Positions 1-6,886 of a DNA stretch of 8,675 nucleotides are shown piece by piece. The translations under genes were made by a program, and so were the position numbers. The stretch is from EX4484-217-1 sp964496035. GTDB lineage: Archaea; Thermoproteota; Thermoprotei_A; EX4484-217-1. The stretch covers positions 1-8,675 of the forward strand of contig CAZBXI010000049.1 of the NCBI GenBank assembly GCA_964496035.1, given 5' to 3'. The notes under the pieces are model-generated. The model saw only the letters and a program-made list of their open reading frames with translations. It was not told the DNA's origin and searched no databases. Each line of letters opens with the position of its first letter. Position 1 is the stretch's first letter.

Positions 1-310
1 TTTAATTTTTTCCAAGCCAAAAACCTCTAACTGACTATTAGTCTCCCGTAACCAGAATTAAGATTTGGTATGACTTTTTCCCATAAACTCCATTAACATT
101 TTGGAAAAGTTCTCAAAAAGGTCTTTGGAAACAAAGGTGAAAGAACCGCTTTCTTCTTCTCCCTGTTATTTTTTAAAGCACTTGATTAAATATTAAAACA
201 TTTGCCAAGGCCGAAGCTATATAGAATGTTTTAGGGAATCTGAGCTATAGTTTATTTATATGTGTTCTTAAAATATATTCTTGCAGAGTTCTTACATGGG
301 AAACTAGGAG
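1..310. other. Intergenic region upstream of glyA, no supported gene
   Basis: All three forward frames from the left edge hit stops within about 35 bases, so no gene runs in from the left on the plus strand. On the minus strand the longest protein-like stretch is a 35-codon open frame at 58-165. It lies between two TAA codons and has no ATG, GTG or TTG at its head, so it is not callable as a gene. An 11-bp imperfect palindrome (GACTATTAGTC, 33-43) is present but isolated. The right end, from about 240, is AT-rich and holds the probable glyA promoter. I see no tRNA, rRNA or repeat array here. Confidence 0.6.
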
Positions 311-313
311 GTG
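250..313 (+). promoter_or_regulatory. Probable glyA promoter and Shine-Dalgarno leader
   Basis: Two TATA-like boxes precede glyA: TTTATTTATA at 251-260 and TTAAAATATA at 268-277. At the usual archaeal spacing of about 25 bases they would place transcription starts near 280 or 298. The leader then carries AGGAGGTG (306-313), an almost perfect complement to the 16S rRNA 3' end, with its GGAGG core 8 bases before the ATG at 320. The ribosome site is clear; the choice of TATA box is a guess. Confidence 0.5.
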
Positions 314-319
314 TATGCT

Positions 320-1654
320 ATGAGCGAATTCGAGAAAATACTAAAAGAATTTCTACCCGAAGATGTTGTTAAGGTAATAAAATTAACAGCTTCACATAAC
401 AGATGGAGAAAAAGAGAATGCCTTAACATGATACCCTCCGAAAACCAAATGTCCCCTCTAGCTGAAATGGTGTACTTAACAGATATGGGGCACAGATACG
501 CTGAAGGCCTACCATATAAGCGATACTATCAAGGCCTCATATACGTAGATGAAATGGAAGTTTACGCGCAAGAATTAATGTCAAAACTATTCCACGTAAA
601 ATATGTTGATTTAAGACCTATATCGGGAACAATAGCTAACTTAACAGCATACTACGCTATGGCCCGTTACGGAGATAAAGCAGTAGTAGTTCCAGTACAA
701 GCAGGAGCCCATGTAAGCCATACAAAATATGGAGGCCTCGGAGCTCTAGGTATACAGCAAATAGAAATGCCCTTCAGCCTTGAAGACATGAACATAGACG
801 TAGATAAAGCAGCTAAGGTCATTAGAGAGGTAAAGCCTAAATTCGTGACGTTCGGTGGATCGGTATGGCTATTTCCACATCCAGTAAAGGAACTCAGCGA
901 AGTAGCTCACGAAGTAGGAGCAAAAGTTATGTATGATGCAGCCCATGTACTAGGATTAATTGCTGGAGGACAATTCCAAGACCCTATTAAAGAAGGAGCA
1001 GACATAATAACGTCGTCAACCCATAAAACATTCCCTGGACCACAAGGAGGCGTTATACTAACAAACGATGAAGAGTTGTACAAGAAAGTTAGGAAAATAG
1101 TCTTCCCGATATTTGTATCAAACCACCACTTACATAGACTACCTGCAACAGCAATAGTAGCTCTAGAACTACTGTACTTTGGCAAAGAATATGCAGCTCA
1201 AATAATTAAAAACGCTAAAGCACTAGCTGAAGCATTAGCAGCTGAAGGATTCAATGTCCTCGGCGAAAAACATGGATACACGAAGAGCCACCAAGTACTT
1301 TTAGACGTTAGAGCTCTAGGTGGAGGAGCTAAATGTGCTAAAATGCTTGAAGACGCTAACATAATAGTAAACAAGAACCTACTACCATACGATAAACCTG
1401 AAATGATAAAGGATCCAAGCGGGCTGAGACTAGGAACACAGGAACTAACAAGATGGGGTATGAAAGAAGATGATATGAAGGAAATTGCAAAATTCTTCAG
1501 AAGAGTACTTATCGATAAAGAAGATCCAGCTAAAGTCAGGAAAGATGTTATAGAGTTTAGAAAGAACTTCCAGAAAATACACTACACATTTGATGTGCCA
1601 TTAGAAGAAGTTAGGAAACTTTTGAAGTTAGAAGCACTACCATTACTAGAATAA
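320..1654 (+). CDS. glyA: Serine hydroxymethyltransferase, archaeal type
   Basis: This 444-residue cytosolic PLP enzyme interconverts serine and glycine, passing a one-carbon unit to a pterin carrier; archaea use tetrahydromethanopterin-type or other modified pterins, so the carrier cannot be read from sequence. Visible family motifs are NMIPSEN (36-42), the HRYAEGLPYKRYYQG stretch (58-72) that is typical of archaeal SHMT, YDAAHVLGLIAGG (205-217) around the cofactor ring, STHKTFPGPQGG (233-244) with the PLP lysine K236, VSNHHLHRLP (266-275), and GLRLGTQELTR (368-378) with the carboxylate-binding Arg. Length is normal for archaeal forms. An in-frame GTG lies at 311, but the GGAGG core sits 8 bases before the ATG at 320, which decides the start. 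The stop overlaps the convergent prenyltransferase gene by 9 bp. No residue expected for activity seems missing. Confidence 0.96.
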   Translation: MSEFEKILKEFLPEDVVKVIKLTASHNRWRKRECLNMIPSENQMSPLAEMVYLTDMGHRYAEGLPYKRYYQGLIYVDEMEVYAQELMSKLFHVKYVDLRPISGTIANLTAYYAMARYGDKAVVVPVQAGAHVSHTKYGGLGALGIQQIEMPFSLEDMNIDVDKAAKVIREVKPKFVTFGGSVWLFPHPVKELSEVAHEVGAKVMYDAAHVLGLIAGGQFQDPIKEGADIITSSTHKTFPGPQGGVILTNDEELYKKVRKIVFPIFVSNHHLHRLPATAIVALELLYFGKEYAAQIIKNAKALAEALAAEGFNVLGEKHGYTKSHQVLLDVRALGGGAKCAKMLEDANIIVNKNLLPYDKPEMIKDPSGLRLGTQELTRWGMKEDDMKEIAKFFRRVLIDKEDPAKVRKDVIEFRKNFQKIHYTFDVPLEEVRKLLKLEALPLLE

Positions 1655-2485
1655 AGAACCTATAAGGAAAGCTACCAAACCTATAAACATCCATAAAAGT
1701 ACTTCTTTTTTAACCTTCAAAGCAACTTCTTTTGAAGGACTTTTTAGAAGAACCATTGAGGAGTATATGAAACCTATATCGGCAATAAGGACTAGTAATA
1801 GGTAGTGTGTTGAAAGGTACCCTAGAAACCAAGGTAATGGGCTAAGCATAACCGCAACTACGTAGAATAATATTGCAACTTTAGCCGCGAAGGGTTCACC
1901 ATACCTAACAGCCAACGTTAAAACCCCTTTACTGCGATCCCCTACAACATCCACAATGCCTTTGGTTATTTCCCTACCGGTATTAGCTAGAAAAACCATA
2001 GCAAAAAATATCAAAGTATGGAAGTATATTTCGCCAAGCATAGCTGAGCCAAAAACAAACGGTATAGCAACACATAGGCTAACCATTAAATTGCCTAGAA
2101 AACCTGTCCTCTTAAAATAACCATTATAAGCTGTTGAAACAGCAAATGAGAGGACAGCAATGGTCAAGCATAGGAGATTTATTAGGGCAGCAGTTAGGAT
2201 ACCACATACTGCTAAAAACGTAGCAAAGTATACAGCAGAGGCGGGACTTACTTTGCCGCTAGGTATAGGCTTAAATGGGTTATTTATGGCATCTATTTCT
2301 CTATCAAAATAGTCGTTAAGAACCATGGATGAAGCGGTAAGTAAGAACGCTGTTAAGAATCCAAAAACAAGAACATGTGGGGGTATAAGAAGTATTCCTC
2401 TACTAGCTATAACATATCCCACTATAACAGCGAATCCCATCATCAAGCAGTTAATAGGCCTTAAAAGTTGAATATATGCTTCCAC
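1646..2485 (-). CDS. ubiA: UbiA-family prenyltransferase, probable digeranylgeranylglyceryl phosphate synthase
   Basis: A 279-residue integral membrane protein with about eight or nine hydrophobic helices. The two Asp-rich motifs of UbiA prenyltransferases are present: NDYFDREIDAINNPFKPIPSG in two parts, N57-D58-D61-D65 followed by the PIPSG turn, and D179-VVG-D183 followed by RSKGVLTLAVRYG. Archaeal members with this pattern attach the second geranylgeranyl chain to geranylgeranylglyceryl phosphate (EC 2.5.1.42) in ether-lipid synthesis, binding Mg-diphosphate through these Asp residues. REITKGIVD before the second motif also fits that subgroup. The GTG start lies one base after the helicase stop, with GAGGG ten bases upstream inside the helicase end, so translation is probably coupled. 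The 3' end overlaps glyA on the other strand. A quinone or haem prenyltransferase is possible but less likely. Confidence 0.88.
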   Translation of the reverse strand: MEAYIQLLRPINCLMMGFAVIVGYVIASRGILLIPPHVLVFGFLTAFLLTASSMVLNDYFDREIDAINNPFKPIPSGKVSPASAVYFATFLAVCGILTAALINLLCLTIAVLSFAVSTAYNGYFKRTGFLGNLMVSLCVAIPFVFGSAMLGEIYFHTLIFFAMVFLANTGREITKGIVDVVGDRSKGVLTLAVRYGEPFAAKVAILFYVVAVMLSPLPWFLGYLSTHYLLLVLIADIGFIYSSMVLLKSPSKEVALKVKKEVLLWMFIGLVAFLIGSLF

Positions 2486-2486
2486 T

Positions 2487-4496
2487 TCAATTCTGCCCTC
2501 TAATNNNNNNNNNNNNNNNNNNNNNNNNNNNNNNNNNNNNNNNNNNNNNNNNNNNNNNNNNNNNNNNNNNNNNNNNNNNNNNNNNNNNNNNNNNNNNNNN
2601 NNNNGATAGCTCCTTCAATGAGTAAGCTAGCCATTCTGCTGTCTCTACAAGGCTATATATGTCACCTGGTCCTAAGTTATACTTCTTTGATAGATATTCT
2701 TCATCATATTCATAAATCCAATCGCGAAGGAACATAGTCGTTTTAATAGCTGAGGTAATAGTGTAGTCGCTGATAAAACTTAGTTCGTAAGGATCGAAAG
2801 TTAAGTAGTTGCATACTTCACCTAGAAATCTATCAATAAGACTTATTTCGGATCTTCGAACACTGAGCTTAGGCATATCTGGTGTTAATGCTATGAGGGT
2901 TAAAGCGGCAATATCGTGAACCCTTTTTACTCCCTTAATGCCTTTAATAAATATTATAGCTGATAGTGGGTCTATGTATAGTTCGGAAACTCTCTTACCT
3001 AGTCTTGTAGGTTTAAGGAGGGGAGTTTTTGTTATAAATTCGCTTTCACATAGGAAGCTTATAATCTCCTGTAGCTTTAACTTAATATCACCGTACCCGA
3101 ACTGCTTATAGTAAAGCGTGTTTCTGATGTGTTTAACAACATCATCTATGTTTTCAGCATAACCGGAGGCAATTAAAGCTAGTATAAATGTTCTTAACGC
3201 ATTTTCTCTTCCAAGTTTAGAAAATATGTTTTCAGGCTTAGAGAGAACATACATTTTCCAAAGCTTACCAGCTTCGAACTCTGATCTAGCAATTATTATT
3301 GCTTCTCCCACTTCATCGTACCCGGGTCTACCAGCTCTACCGCACATTTGCTTATACTCCATAGTCTTAATAGGTACACTACCTATGCCTGGCTCATATC
3401 TCATGTGAGAATGTATAATAACTCTTCTAGCAGGCAAATTTACTCCTGCAGCTAAGGTAGGGGTTGCCACAACAACCTTAATTACTCCTTTCCTAAAGTA
3501 CTTTTCAATTATCTTCCGTTGAGTATAGGTTAGTCCAGCATGGTGAAATGATACACCATAAGCAGCTAATGATGCAAGCTGCTTGTTTAAACTACTGACA
3601 TTACTTGACTTTTCAAACTCTTCCATAACCTTTTTAATGTCCCTACTAACCAGAAACTCGAGTCCTCTAAAACCAAGCTTACTAGCTATCTTTGTAGCTA
3701 ACTGAACAGTAAGTCTACGGGCATTTGTAAAGATTAATACTTGCCCTTCCTTAGCCAGAGCATCATGTACTAGGTCTAGAATAGGGTTATTGAATAACTT
3801 CTTTACCCTAACCTTAGTTCCATCATTAAATACTATTTCCCCATCATAGTAAACTCCTTCGCGTAATGGAACGGGCCTCCAATTGCTAACAACAAACCCC
3901 GCATTCAGCCATCCAGCTATTTCCTCAGCATTAGATATCGTAGCACTAAGAGCAACTATTTGAACATTACCCATAGCCCTCATTTTCGAAACAACACTTT
4001 CAATAACAGGTCCACGTTTAACATCATCAATATAATGGATTTCATCTATAACAAGTACGGAAACGTCTTTAACCCACCTAGGTCTGTGCCTGAGTAGCGA
4101 ATCGAACTTTTCGTTAGTAGTTATGATAACGTCATAGTTTTCTAAATATTCATCTTCTGAATCATAATCACCTGTCGTTAATGCTATCCTTACACCGTAC
4201 TCTTTAAGCTCCTTAAATTCCTCATATTTCTCAGAGGCTATAGCTTTTAAAGGAACCATGTACACTGCCTTGCCCATACTCCCTTCTAAAAATCTTTTAA
4301 GGAACAAAAGTTCAGCTATTAAGGTTTTACCTGAAGCAGTATGCGAAGCTAAAACAATGTTTTTGCCCTCTAAAACCCCTTTACTTAAAGCCTCAACTTG
4401 CGGTGGATAAAGATACCTTATACCCTTTTTTAGTAGAAAATCCTTTAACTTTGGGTCTATGTTTAACTCCTCAACTGCTAGTCCACTATGAGGCAA
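2487..4496 (-). CDS. hel308: Hel308-type superfamily 2 DNA helicase, interrupted by an assembly gap
   Basis: ATP-dependent 3'-5' DNA helicase thought to act at stalled replication forks. In order: Q-motif region YPPQVEAL (30-37), Walker A ASHTASGKT (50-58), TTGD (107-110), DEIH box (151-154), SAT (184-186), FTNARR (256-261), FHHAGL (317-322), TPTLAAGVNLPARR (345-358), QMCGRAGRPG (383-392), then the winged-helix and ratchet domains ending in KYNLGPGDIYSLVETAEWL (605-623). The TTG start at 4496 is set by GGAG seven bases upstream (4504-4507). A 100-N gap follows residue 630. Only five codons and a TGA lie beyond it, and whether they belong in this frame is unproven. The C-terminal helix-hairpin-helix domain of Hel308 is not visible and should lie in the gap. 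Promoter-proximal to ubiA in a probable two-gene operon. Confidence 0.92.
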   Translation of the reverse strand: MPHSGLAVEELNIDPKLKDFLLKKGIRYLYPPQVEALSKGVLEGKNIVLASHTASGKTLIAELLFLKRFLEGSMGKAVYMVPLKAIASEKYEEFKELKEYGVRIALTTGDYDSEDEYLENYDVIITTNEKFDSLLRHRPRWVKDVSVLVIDEIHYIDDVKRGPVIESVVSKMRAMGNVQIVALSATISNAEEIAGWLNAGFVVSNWRPVPLREGVYYDGEIVFNDGTKVRVKKLFNNPILDLVHDALAKEGQVLIFTNARRLTVQLATKIASKLGFRGLEFLVSRDIKKVMEEFEKSSNVSSLNKQLASLAAYGVSFHHAGLTYTQRKIIEKYFRKGVIKVVVATPTLAAGVNLPARRVIIHSHMRYEPGIGSVPIKTMEYKQMCGRAGRPGYDEVGEAIIIARSEFEAGKLWKMYVLSKPENIFSKLGRENALRTFILALIASGYAENIDDVVKHIRNTLYYKQFGYGDIKLKLQEIISFLCESEFITKTPLLKPTRLGKRVSELYIDPLSAIIFIKGIKGVKRVHDIAALTLIALTPDMPKLSVRRSEISLIDRFLGEVCNYLTFDPYELSFISDYTITSAIKTTMFLRDWIYEYDEEYLSKKYNLGPGDIYSLVETAEWLAYSLKELXXXXXXXXXXXXXXXXXXXXXXXXXXXXXXXXXXIRGQN
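2505..2604. other. Assembly gap of 100 N
   Basis: Exactly 100 undetermined bases, the usual placeholder for a scaffold gap of unknown length. It falls in the 3' end of the helicase gene. The true missing length is unknown. From the usual Hel308 size of roughly 700 residues I would expect a few hundred bases, not 100. Adjacency of hel308 and ubiA therefore rests on scaffolding. Confidence 0.95.
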
Positions 4497-4614
4497 GGCG
4501 ATGCTCCTACAGTATTTTGCTATTTTACTGTTTCTTTATACAGAAACATTTAAACATAAGGGTAAAAACAATAATAACACGAAACATCTTTAGCTTAAAT
4601 GGGGGTTTATACAG
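4497..4614. promoter_or_regulatory. Divergent promoter region between hel308 and the small membrane protein gene
   Basis: This 118-bp AT-rich spacer must serve both directions. Leftward, TATAAAGAAA (complement of 4531-4540) would put a start near 4511, giving a leader of about 15 bases that contains GGAG. A self-complementary TTTAAA at 4549-4554 could act as a TATA box either way; rightward it is preceded by purine-rich cagaaaca, as a BRE would be, and would start transcription near 4578. GGGGG at 4601-4605 is the likely ribosome site for the rightward gene. Box assignments are by eye only. Confidence 0.4.
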
Positions 4615-4920
4615 TTGAGTAGGGATCAAGCAATAGGGGTTCTCATATTAATAGGTTCAGTAATAGGGATACTTGTCTACACATGGATACTGTTCTTCAC
4701 CACCGAAGTATGGGCGCTACTCTTAATGAAGATAACAGCGTTAGTTGCTGTAGTAGGTGTTTTAGGTATTTTAGCATGGATAGGGTATACATTAGCTACT
4801 ACGCCTCCACCTAAGCCAATAGAGGAAATAGAGAAGGAACTTGAGAAGGAACTAAAAGCTTTAGAAAGTGAAATGAAAGAGGAAAAAGCCAGAGAGGAAA
4901 AGGCTGAAGAAAAGAAGTAA
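4615..4920 (+). CDS. Small two-helix membrane protein with charged helical tail
   Basis: A 101-residue protein of unknown function. Two hydrophobic segments (about residues 7-28 and 38-61) form a hairpin. They are followed by a proline turn, TTPPPKP (62-68), and a highly charged Glu/Lys tail (69-101) predicted to be one long helix or coiled coil. Inside the tail the DNA carries two near-identical 12-base units (4831-4854) encoding EKEL twice. The short N-terminus and charged tail suggest a cytoplasm-facing tail. The TTG start is preceded by GGGGG with a nine-base spacer; the next in-frame ATG lies beyond the first helix, so TTG is preferred. Monocistronic: hel308 runs away from it, and the dehydrogenase-like gene converges on it with only 8 bp between stops. 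It resembles small conserved crenarchaeal membrane proteins, but I cannot assign a role. Confidence 0.8.
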   Translation: MSRDQAIGVLILIGSVIGILVYTWILFFTTEVWALLLMKITALVAVVGVLGILAWIGYTLATTPPPKPIEEIEKELEKELKALESEMKEEKAREEKAEEKK

Positions 4921-4928
4921 GTTAGAAG

Positions 4929-6317
4929 CTACATCTCATACCATGGCGTCCCTAGGCCGACATACATAACTCCATGTGTAAGTGTCTCTTTCTTTAAAGC
5001 ATTTGCTCCATCTATTATAGTTATTTTTCTTTTACCCGACAAGGCTTTAATAGCGCTTATAGAAACATCCTTATACACACTATGACCTATCATTACAATA
5101 ACTATATCAGCGTTTTTAAGAGCCATAGCTAAATTCATAGTTAACTCGACTTTTAATTCAGGATCTTCAGCAACATGAGGATCATGAACTATAATATTTC
5201 CCTTCTTAACATGTTCTCGAAGTAGCAATTCTACAAGCCTATGGGTTGGTGAGTCCTCCGGACTTGCGATATCCTCCCTATATGCGTCGCCAAGTATCGT
5301 TATTCTAGCTTCCCTTAGACTTATTCCCAGTTTTTCCGCTGCTTCCTTTACTAGAAATACCAGGTAGTTGAGTGTAGTATCGTTAATTACACGCGAGGTT
5401 AAAGCTAAATCTAAAGCTAACCCCCTCTTCTCGGCCTCACCTATTAGAATGCTTGTACTTTTAGGTATCTTAGGGCCTCCAAAACCAGCTCTAGGCACTG
5501 GTATGTCCAGTTTAATAATGTTTCTCAGCACATACACGAGGTCTCTTACATTTATATTGAACTCAGGAAGCAGCTGAGCTATTTCATTAGCCATAGCCAT
5601 ATTAACATCATAGTATAGAGACTCAACAAGATACACGAACTCTGCAAGTGTAGGTGAGGGTAAAGTAATCACTTTAGACTTAAAAACCTCCTCATATATC
5701 GTCTTAATTAAGCGTGAACTATTTGGCCCATAGCCTCCAACAATTTGTACATGCCCCTTACCTGAGGTAACTGGTTGGTCGAGTCTTTCAACAGCGTAAG
5801 CTAAGCCGAATTCGTACTCTACTCTAAGTCCACTTAAATGCTCAAGTATAGGTTTCACTACTTCTACTGTTGTTCTAGGCGGGACAAGTGTTTTAACAAT
5901 GACAAGATTACCTATACCAAGACCTTTACCAACATCTTTTACAGTGTTTATGAAGTCCTTAGTTACTACTTCAATTTTCTTTTTAGAAATCTTAACATCT
6001 ACAGGAACAGTAATAACCATAACGTCGCTATTTTCAGCAGCAAAAACGCCGTTGGCCGTGGCTCTTAATTTACCCTCAGTAACATACTTCTTTATTAAGG
6101 GTCCAAGTCTAGAAAAGTAGCTTACCGGGAGAAGTCCTTGGTTTATTCTCAACACTTTATTGTAATCCTTATCTACACATATCACGTTAAACCCTGCTTC
6201 TAAAAACGTGCGGGCTAGTGGTAAACCTACTCTACCTATTCCATAGATTGCAGCGGTTAACTCACCTTTCTTCAGAACTTCTCTAATAGTTGTTTCAGAC
6301 ATATTTAGTAGGTTCAA
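4929..6317 (-). CDS. Nucleotide-sugar dehydrogenase homologue with altered active site
   Basis: A 462-residue member of the UDP-glucose/GDP-mannose dehydrogenase superfamily: N-terminal Rossmann domain with IYGIGRVGLPLA (24-35) and the ribose-binding acidic residue D49, central helical dimerisation domain (YYDVNMAMANEIAQL, 235-249), and C-terminal UDP-binding Rossmann-like domain (about 335-455). Aligned by motif to WecC and UDP-glucose dehydrogenase, the catalytic residues are replaced. GGxCxxxD reads GGPKIPKS (Cys to K283, Asp to S287), the KxxxN helix reads YLVES (Lys to Y229, Asn to S233), and the ST before the conserved proline reads TL (143-144). The usual four-electron oxidation of a sugar 6-OH to a carboxylate therefore looks impossible by the normal mechanism; NAD binding looks intact. 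The TTG start is chosen because GAGGG lies about six bases upstream; the ATG at 6302 (457 residues) has no ribosome site. Single leftward gene; its substrate is unknown. Confidence 0.85.
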   Translation of the reverse strand: MNLLNMSETTIREVLKKGELTAAIYGIGRVGLPLARTFLEAGFNVICVDKDYNKVLRINQGLLPVSYFSRLGPLIKKYVTEGKLRATANGVFAAENSDVMVITVPVDVKISKKKIEVVTKDFINTVKDVGKGLGIGNLVIVKTLVPPRTTVEVVKPILEHLSGLRVEYEFGLAYAVERLDQPVTSGKGHVQIVGGYGPNSSRLIKTIYEEVFKSKVITLPSPTLAEFVYLVESLYYDVNMAMANEIAQLLPEFNINVRDLVYVLRNIIKLDIPVPRAGFGGPKIPKSTSILIGEAEKRGLALDLALTSRVINDTTLNYLVFLVKEAAEKLGISLREARITILGDAYREDIASPEDSPTHRLVELLLREHVKKGNIIVHDPHVAEDPELKVELTMNLAMALKNADIVIVMIGHSVYKDVSISAIKALSGKRKITIIDGANALKKETLTHGVMYVGLGTPWYEM

Positions 6318-6403
6318 ACCGAACCCTCTCTTATGTTAGCTAACATTTTATCTAAACTAATATAAAACAGTTATCGGCAATATAGAAGTTGCTGGAGTAA
6401 AAA
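6318..6403. promoter_or_regulatory. Divergent promoter region of the dehydrogenase homologue and the DUF123 operon
   Basis: This 86-bp spacer feeds both directions. Leftward, TTTATATTA (complement of 6358-6366) would start transcription near 6335. Rightward, TATAAAA (6361-6367) would start near 6390, giving a leader of about 14 bases with GGAG at 6394-6397, six bases before the ATG. The two TATA boxes overlap, so the two preinitiation complexes should compete. Positions are by eye, from the usual archaeal TATA-to-start distance. Confidence 0.45.
6333..6346. promoter_or_regulatory. Perfect 14-bp palindrome, possible operator
   Basis: ATGTTAGCTAACAT is exactly self-complementary over 14 bases. 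It lies between the inferred leftward TATA box and the start of the dehydrogenase homologue, covering the inferred leftward transcription start, and just upstream of the rightward promoter. This is the position expected for a dimeric regulator's operator. I noticed no second copy in the window. Function is inferred from symmetry and position only. Confidence 0.4.
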
Positions 6404-6880
6404 ATGTTTAAGGTTCTAAAGGAGAAAGGTACATACCTTCTTCTAATAAGATGTCTCAACGATATAAAGAAGAAAGTTGGTTCCTTAGGGATGCTAGCAT
6501 TACATAGCAATAAAACATACATTTATGTAGGCTCAGCATTCGGCCCTGGAGGCTTACTGAGCAGAATAAGAAGACATTTAAGTAGGAAGAAGAGAAAGTT
6601 CTGGCATATAGACTACATACTAGACTATGAAAATAAGTGCTATGTGGTGTATGTAGTAATTATTCCAAAGGTAAAAGCCGAACATGAAATAGCAAGAGAC
6701 TTATTGAAAATAGCTGATGGAGCACTTAGGAATTTCGGGTCATCAGACTGTAGATGTTATGCCCACATGTTCTTCTTTAGTAAAAAGTCTGAGGAAACAC
6801 TATTTCTCGTGGAAGAATATTTAGAAAAGAGAAATTACGAATATACTATCTTAAGACCATACCATAATATTTCAAAGTGA
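6404..6880 (+). CDS. DUF123 family GIY-YIG domain protein
   Basis: A 158-residue soluble protein of the DUF123 group, a GIY-YIG nuclease-like family common in archaea and sometimes found fused to endonuclease III-type proteins. Family marks are GTY at 9-11 (the GIY position), YVGSAFGPGG at 41-50 (the YIG position), the Arg/His-rich RIRRHLSRKK (54-63), WHIDYIL (67-73), an acidic KAEHE (91-95), and the signature FGSSDCRCYAHMFF (111-124), whose Cys and His residues could bind metal. A DNA-cutting or repair role is inferred from the fold; no substrate is established for stand-alone members, as far as I know. The ATG is preceded by GGAG at six bases. First gene of a rightward operon, with 6 bases to the next start. 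Length is typical of the stand-alone form. Confidence 0.9.
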   Translation: MFKVLKEKGTYLLLIRCLNDIKKKVGSLGMLALHSNKTYIYVGSAFGPGGLLSRIRRHLSRKKRKFWHIDYILDYENKCYVVYVVIIPKVKAEHEIARDLLKIADGALRNFGSSDCRCYAHMFFFSKKSEETLFLVEEYLEKRNYEYTILRPYHNISK

Positions 6881-6886
6881 TGTGCT

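Noticed and set aside
33..43. Palindrome GACTATTAGTC as an operator or hairpin
   Set aside because: Only five pairs around a single base, with no identifiable gene or promoter beside it; chance is likely in such a spacer.
311..319. GTG at 311 as the glyA start, adding three residues
   Set aside because: The GTG overlaps the AGGAGGTG ribosome site itself, while the ATG at 320 stands 8 bases after the GGAGG core.
907..1185. Minus-strand open frame inside glyA
   Set aside because: Antisense to the conserved PLP-binding core of glyA, with no recognisable domain or ribosome site; it is a shadow of the real gene.
4831..4854. Tandem 12-base repeat as a mobile or regulatory repeat
   Set aside because: Two units only, in frame, encoding EKEL twice inside a charged helix; best explained as coding duplication.
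5838..6120. Two overlapping plus-strand open frames antisense to the dehydrogenase homologue
   Set aside because: Low-complexity translations, mutually overlapping, and opposite to conserved superfamily sequence.
6300..6302. ATG at 6302 (minus strand) as the start of the dehydrogenase homologue
   Set aside because: It has no ribosome site at a usable distance, whereas the TTG at 6317 has GAGGG about six bases upstream. The difference is only five residues and stays uncertain.
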